Shown in pieces: positions 59,497 through 64,000 of a stretch of 64,000 bases of DNA. Made by a program: the position numbers and the translations under genes. Position 1 is the first letter of the stretch. Each line of letters starts with the position of its first letter. The stretch lies in NCBI RefSeq assembly GCF_010882175.1, contig NZ_WKLH01000001.1, positions 1,448,021-1,512,020 on the forward strand, given 5' to 3'. This DNA comes from Mangrovibacterium lignilyticum (GTDB lineage Bacteria; Bacteroidota; Bacteroidia; Bacteroidales; Prolixibacteraceae). The notes under the pieces were generated by a model. That model did no database searches and was not told the DNA's origin. It saw only the letters and a program-made list of their open reading frames with translations.

Positions 59497-61665
59497 ATGG
59501 AACGCCCAACAGAATCGTTACTAACCCGAATTGACCGTTACCTGGCCGACCCACGGCTTGAGCCCGAAGCACAACTTCGCAAACGCTGGGCTTGGATATG
59601 GATGGTAGTAACTTTCGTTTTCGTTGTTATAACGTCCTTCGTAGAATTGGTAGTGCTCAACCTTTGGCCCATTTGGTGGTTTGGAGTCGTGTTCCTTGCT
59701 GGCTATGCCATCGGTTTTCCACTATTCCGCCGGCTAAAGCGCTTCGATCTGGTTATTAATATTGTTTTTACGGTATTTACCACAGCAGCCATGTTCGCCA
59801 TGCTCCAGGTGGGAGGACTAACTCATTCGCTCGGATTCGTGTTTATTGGAATGAACTGTGCCATGGGCTCTATACTGGCCGGAAACCTTCGTTGGACCAT
59901 CGGCATGTTTGCCTGGTATTGCGTCACCATTCTTGTTGTTGGTATTTTTCAACCCTCGTTAACAACGCCTGACTTCGTGACCCAACAAGCAAATACGATT
60001 TCGTTCGTGGGGCTTACATTTTGGATCAACGCCTGCATCCTGTTTATTGTCATCCTGTTCATGAAAGACAAGAGCCGTTATGAAAAAGCTGAAGCGGAAA
60101 AGCTCAGGAAAATTGATGAAGCAAAAACGCGGCTTTTCACCAATGTTTCGCACGAATTCCGAACACCACTCACGGTTATTCAAGGAATGACTGAACAAAT
60201 GGAAAAACACCCGGAACAATGGAGGAAAACAGGACCAGAGAAAATTAAGACCCAAAGCCAAATCTTGCTACGATTGGTCAACCAGATGCTCAATATTGCC
60301 AAAATAGAAGCCAATGAAATGCCACTGGCTCTGATACATGGCGATATCAACAGCTTTATCCGTTTCCTGGCAGAATCGTTTCACAGTCTGGCAGAAAGTT
60401 TGCACATCGACCTGATCGTCAACCACGAGGAAAAACAAGCTTTTACCGATTACGACCCCGATAAATTAATGCATGTCGTTTCCAACCTCTTGTCGAATGC
60501 CTTAAAATTTACTCCAGCGGGAGGCCGTATTTACGTAAACGTTGATAAGAGCACAGACGAGGATAAAGAAGTAGTCCGGATTATTATAAAAGATACCGGT
60601 CGGGGAATCCCTCAGGAATCGTTAGAGAAGATTTTTGACCGCTTTTACCAGGCTCCGGACAAACCCGACCAAACGCCCGGCACCGGACTCGGACTCGCAT
60701 TGGCATCTGAACTGATAAAACTGATGAAGGGAGAGATCCGGGTAAAAAGTCAGGAAGGCCAAGGCGCGGAGTTTACTGTTTCCCTCCCGCTAACAAACGT
60801 TGCGAATGTGAGCAAAGACCATGGCATTTCAGCGATAAATCAGGAAGCGATCGATGCCGGAATACCAAAAACAACGTTCAGCTCAGGCAACGGAGGATTT
60901 TTCAAAAGAAAGGACCATTTGCCGCTGCTTTTGATCGTGGAAGACAACAACGATGTGATCGAATATCTCCGGGCAATTCTTGAAAAGCATTATCGCATTG
61001 AGTTGGCACCAAATGGAAAGGTCGGATTGGAGAAAGCCCGAAACATCATTCCGGATCTTATTCTTTCGGACGTAATGATGCCACAAATGGATGGGTTCGA
61101 GATGCTCGAACAATTGAAGGCTGATATACGAACCGACCACATTCCGGTCGTGATTTTAACTGCCCGCGGCGATTTCGACTCGAAACTCATCGGCTTGGAA
61201 CACGGCGCCGACCACTACCTGGTCAAACCTTTCAGCGAAAAGGAGTTGCTACTTAAACTCAACAACCTGCTGGAACTGCGCAAAAAAATGCAAAAACAAC
61301 TGGGAAGCATCCCTTTTAGTCGCCCCGGCCCGAACGTACAGTACAGGCAGGAAACCTTGTTCATGAAACGGTTGAACAGCTTAATCGAAACTGAACTAAA
61401 CAACGAAAATTTTGGGATAAATGACATCTGCTTGTCCATGAACATGAGCCGCGCCCAATTGTACCGAAAATTTGGTGCCCTGACCGATAATTCGGTGGGA
61501 CGATACCTCCGCTCCTGCAGGTTGCTACATGCAAAATCCTTGCTCGAAAAGCATGGAAGAAACGTTACCGAAGCTGCCTTTGAATCCGGATTCCGAAACC
61601 TTTCTCACTTCAGCACCTGTTTTCATGAGGAGTTTGGCTTCACTCCAAAAGACCTCATCCGCTAG
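59497..61665 (+). CDS. Hybrid sensor histidine kinase - response regulator - AraC protein
   Basis: 722 residues. Six transmembrane helices (~32-190); HisKA with phosphoacceptor H219 (VSHEFRTPL); HATPase_c with N-box N334 (NLLSNALKFTPAG), G1 KDTGRGIP and G2 GTGLGLALA; receiver with D525 (LSDVMMPQMDGFEML); AraC HTH output ~620-722 (NDICLSMNMSRAQLYRKF, VTEAAFESGFRNLSHFSTCFHEEFGFTPKDLIR). The sensor is a membrane domain, not the large periplasmic propeller of glycan HTCS. A single-protein signalling route from membrane to DNA. Followed by the SnoaL-like lipoprotein gene, a likely target. Confidence 0.95.
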   Translation: MERPTESLLTRIDRYLADPRLEPEAQLRKRWAWIWMVVTFVFVVITSFVELVVLNLWPIWWFGVVFLAGYAIGFPLFRRLKRFDLVINIVFTVFTTAAMFAMLQVGGLTHSLGFVFIGMNCAMGSILAGNLRWTIGMFAWYCVTILVVGIFQPSLTTPDFVTQQANTISFVGLTFWINACILFIVILFMKDKSRYEKAEAEKLRKIDEAKTRLFTNVSHEFRTPLTVIQGMTEQMEKHPEQWRKTGPEKIKTQSQILLRLVNQMLNIAKIEANEMPLALIHGDINSFIRFLAESFHSLAESLHIDLIVNHEEKQAFTDYDPDKLMHVVSNLLSNALKFTPAGGRIYVNVDKSTDEDKEVVRIIIKDTGRGIPQESLEKIFDRFYQAPDKPDQTPGTGLGLALASELIKLMKGEIRVKSQEGQGAEFTVSLPLTNVANVSKDHGISAINQEAIDAGIPKTTFSSGNGGFFKRKDHLPLLLIVEDNNDVIEYLRAILEKHYRIELAPNGKVGLEKARNIIPDLILSDVMMPQMDGFEMLEQLKADIRTDHIPVVILTARGDFDSKLIGLEHGADHYLVKPFSEKELLLKLNNLLELRKKMQKQLGSIPFSRPGPNVQYRQETLFMKRLNSLIETELNNENFGINDICLSMNMSRAQLYRKFGALTDNSVGRYLRSCRLLHAKSLLEKHGRNVTEAAFESGFRNLSHFSTCFHEEFGFTPKDLIR

Positions 61666-61801
61666 GATGACGCACATTTGAGACAACCACCAAAATATCC
61701 GAGACAATAGCCAAAGCACAGCCTGCTGCTATTCAGTAACTTTAACTGTATATCCGAGCCGAAAAAACCTCAACGTTTGAAACCTTTAAAATTCAGGAAA
61801 A

Positions 61802-62755
61802 ATGAAACGATTAATTTTTTTATTATGGTGCATGAGTCTCCTTTTTGCAGGCTGCGAAACGAACGATCCGTTGCTTCCCGATGTGGATGTGAACCAGAAA
61901 TCAGCCAAAACGACAATGGTCCCGATCAAAGGAGAACTACAATCTATTGTAAATGAATCCCTAAACGGCATTCCTGTATATGGAATATTATCCGGAAGCA
62001 TTTCTCATTTAGGAGAGCTGACTGCTGATAAAAGTACCTGGTACACCATTTCTGTGGAAATGGATGAGCAAACCTGGACCATCTCATGGGAAATGTTTGG
62101 GGCCGTTTGTGCTGCCAATGGTGACCTCCTGAAATATACACTTTCAGGATCATTTAACATCCCGGAGAACAATATGAGTGGAGAAGTTAATTTTGACGGT
62201 GGCACAGGCAGATTTGCTCAGGCGCAGGGTAACATGGAATTTACCGGCTATGCTGACGATCCCACCAACATAGCAGCCATGTATATGGAAGGTGAAGGAA
62301 TGATCACAAATGTTGGCTCCAGTCACGGCGACGAAAATCCGTTAGTAGCGCAAAATGAATCAATTGGCAAATTACTGATTGAAGCATGGGATACCCACAA
62401 TGCCGAGATGCTTACCTCACTTTTTGCCGATGAATTCTCATACACGGAAGTAATGGGCCGTAGTTTCACAGATAAAGAATCGCTTGCCATGTATGTTTTG
62501 GGATCTATTTCCGGAGCACCAGATTCAAGGTTTGAAACCGTATCATCTGTAGCGAATGAAAAATATGTAGCTTCGGAATGGGTCTGGAAAGGAACAAATA
62601 CAGTCGGCTGGCAGCAGATGGGCATACCTGCTACCGATATCTATTTTGAATTACCCGGTGCTTCTATCATGGAAATTGAAAACGGCAAAATAATTTGGGT
62701 CAAAGACTACTGGGACAGGGACACCTTTTTACAATTAATCGGTATCATCTTGTAG
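61802..62755 (+). CDS. Lipoprotein with SnoaL-like C-terminal domain
   Basis: 317 residues; signal MKRLIFLLWCMSLLFAGC (Cys 18). N-terminal half beta-rich (GDLLKYTLSGSFNIPENNMSGEVNFDGGTGRFAQAQG), unrecognised; C-terminal half (~185-317) SnoaL/NTF2-like (SIGKLLIEAWDTHNAEMLTSLFADEFSYTEV, ASIMEIENGKIIWVKDYWD). SnoaL-like folds are ligand-binding or isomerase scaffolds; without conserved catalytic residues I give no activity. 137 bp after the hybrid kinase, with its own ribosome binding site and terminator. Confidence 0.8.
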   Translation: MKRLIFLLWCMSLLFAGCETNDPLLPDVDVNQKSAKTTMVPIKGELQSIVNESLNGIPVYGILSGSISHLGELTADKSTWYTISVEMDEQTWTISWEMFGAVCAANGDLLKYTLSGSFNIPENNMSGEVNFDGGTGRFAQAQGNMEFTGYADDPTNIAAMYMEGEGMITNVGSSHGDENPLVAQNESIGKLLIEAWDTHNAEMLTSLFADEFSYTEVMGRSFTDKESLAMYVLGSISGAPDSRFETVSSVANEKYVASEWVWKGTNTVGWQQMGIPATDIYFELPGASIMEIENGKIIWVKDYWDRDTFLQLIGIIL

Positions 62756-62781
62756 ATTACGAAACTGCAAATTTTAAACGA

Positions 62782-62811
62782 AAAAAGGCCGGAATGACTC
62801 CCGGCCTTTTT
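62782..62811 (+). terminator. Terminator of the SnoaL-like lipoprotein gene
   Basis: 11-bp stem AAAAAGGCCGG / CCGGCCTTTTT with an 8-nt loop; T run included. 27 bp past the stop. Confidence 0.93.
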
Positions 62812-62825
62812 AGCTCCTCTGACAG

Positions 62826-62847
62826 TCGGAAGTGGCAACCTGATTTG
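62826..62847 (+). repeat. 22-nt dispersed repeat, copy 2
   Basis: TCGGAAGTGGCAACC followed by TGATTTG; differs from copy 1 at two positions. It lies just after the lipoprotein terminator. Confidence 0.6.
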
Positions 62848-63220
62848 CAAAAGTTTGGTGTAAATTCTAGCCTTCCCTGAAAATGTAACATTTCTCCTTG
62901 TGGTACAGGTTAAATTTTTACAAGATTTTATACTGAGTATTTCAATGGATACTATATTATTCCAGTCATTTACACTTTTTTAGCAATAGCTCCCATTACA
63001 ACATAGATACCAAAATCCCCAAATTCACTAAATCCAGGACACGATCGCTTTCTAAAAGCGCGCCAGCGAGGGAAAGTACCTTAATTGGTTAACACAAGGT
63101 TAAAGAATAACTCAACTCTCCTCTAACAATACATCCGATTAAAGAAAGTTTTATATTTTCGCATCGAACTATTTAGATATTTCTATTTATAGATGGCAAT
63201 AACAGAAGGATAGCAACAAA

Positions 63221-64000
63221 ATGGAAAAAATATTAATCATTGGAGGAGTTGCAGCCGGAGCAACGGCTGCGGCAAAAGCACGGCGTTTATCGCCCGATGC
63301 ACAAATTACAATGCTCGAAGCTGGGCCAGATATTTCGTTTGCCAACTGCGGACTACCTTACTACATCGCGGGAGACATCGATAGTCGTTCGAAACTAATT
63401 CTTCAGAGTCCCGAGAGCTTTGACGAACAATACCAAGTAAAAGTACACACCCATACGGTGGTAAATTCGATCGACCGGGCAAACAAAAAGGTTCATACAA
63501 CAGATAGCCTGAACGGTTCTGAAAATACGTTTGAATATACCAAACTCATTCTAGCACAAGGAGGTCGCCCCATTCAACCGGCAATCCCCGGAGCAGATGC
63601 CGACCATGTTTTTAGTCTGTGGACGTTGGAAGACATGGACAAAATCGACAATCACCTGAGCCATAAGGATCCCCAAACGGCAGTGGTCGTAGGAGGAGGC
63701 TTTATCGGTCTGGAGATGGTGGAAGCACTTGTAAAAAGGGGCTTAAAAGTACATGTGGTCGAAAAAATGCAGCACGTCATGTCAATCATGGAAGCTGAAA
63801 TCGCCGGCTTTATTACCCGCGAACTGAAAGCTTATGGCGTAGGCGTACATACTGAAAATGCGGTTACTAAGATTGATGTAACTTCTGTTGAACTTGAAAA
63901 CGGACAATCGCTGAATGCCGACATGGTATTGCTTTCGATTGGCGTCCGCCCAACGTTGCAACTGGCAAAAGATGCCGGTTTGGAAATTGGTGATGCAGGC
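63221..64000 (+). CDS. CoA-disulfide reductase / NADH oxidase-type flavoprotein, N-terminal part
   Basis: First 260 codons; continues past the window. FAD Rossmann motif GGVAAGATAAAKARR at the N-terminus, active-site Cys in SFANCGLPYYIAG (residue ~43), second NAD(P)H-binding GGGFIGLEMVEALVKRG (~156-172), and SIGVRPTLQLAKDAG. The single Cys in NCGLPYY marks the CoA-disulfide reductase, NADH oxidase and related persulfide-reductase group; which one is not decided, and a C-terminal rhodanese domain would lie off the window. The ATG at 63221 gives a proper family start. Confidence 0.9.
   Translation, partial: MEKILIIGGVAAGATAAAKARRLSPDAQITMLEAGPDISFANCGLPYYIAGDIDSRSKLILQSPESFDEQYQVKVHTHTVVNSIDRANKKVHTTDSLNGSENTFEYTKLILAQGGRPIQPAIPGADADHVFSLWTLEDMDKIDNHLSHKDPQTAVVVGGGFIGLEMVEALVKRGLKVHVVEKMQHVMSIMEAEIAGFITRELKAYGVGVHTENAVTKIDVTSVELENGQSLNADMVLLSIGVRPTLQLAKDAGLEIGDAG

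Larger units (their letters stand above)
62756..63220. other. Intergenic region upstream of the flavoprotein gene
   Basis: 465 bp. It holds the terminator at 62782-62811, the 22-nt repeat at 62826-62847, a small hairpin CGCTTT-CTA-AAAGCG (~63049-63063) and a TATTTTCG -7-like element at 63154-63161. No gene seen. Confidence 0.5.

Overview
The window is 64 kb of chromosome from a member of the Bacteroidota. The evidence is a SusC/SusD pair under an ECF sigma/FecR pair, a type IX secretion (T9SS) surface-protein operon with PorP/SprF and a type-B C-terminal domain, a GH3-family protein, NigD-like and DUF6090 proteins, and several -7 promoter elements of the form TAnnTTTG. Gene content fits a free-living Marinilabiliales/Prolixibacteraceae-type bacterium; that placement is inferred from gene content only. 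I saw no tRNA, rRNA, CRISPR array or intact insertion sequence.

Layout. (1) 1-18256, all minus strand: ECF sigma factor, FecR anti-sigma, SusC with an STN signalling domain, SusD, a metallohydrolase-like lipoprotein lacking HExxH, a second lipoprotein, an M16 peptidase, three tandem thioredoxin-fold proteins and a second M16 peptidase cut by the window edge. I read this as a regulated outer-membrane import locus whose cargo is probably peptide, with its own proteases and thiol-disulfide proteins. (2) 18593-28386, minus: T9SS surface operon (G8-like/HYR protein, 327-aa secreted protein, type-B CTD adhesin, PorP/SprF, PorE-like OmpA protein). The three secreted proteins appear to share one module. 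(3) 28933-46940, mostly housekeeping: LytTR regulator, tsaB, DUF3108 protein, efp, O-antigen ligase and Wzz-like protein, tyrS, DUF3667, cvpA, GH3, deoxynucleoside kinase, PfkB sugar kinase, small membrane protein, Crp/Fnr regulator, metallophosphoesterase, feoA-feoB and a 44-aa Feo-associated Cys-rich peptide. (4) 47098-62755, accessory: unknown lipoprotein, two membrane-anchored AraC/TolB-like/TPR regulators, DUF6090 protein with a small membrane protein, an acyltransferase-ankyrin fusion, a NigD-like lipoprotein, an M16 peptidase, a hybrid histidine kinase-AraC protein and a SnoaL-like lipoprotein. (5) 63221-64000: start of a CoA-disulfide reductase/NADH oxidase-type flavoprotein.

Most notable non-genic signals: a 13-unit array with an exact 21-bp period built on TTCTTTAAAGAA (32271-32543), flanked by a related ~50-bp element on each side; a perfect 9-bp-arm palindrome over the feoAB promoter; an FNR-like palindrome between a small membrane-protein gene and the crp/fnr gene; and a 22-nt sequence present twice (20/22 identical) around the hybrid kinase region.
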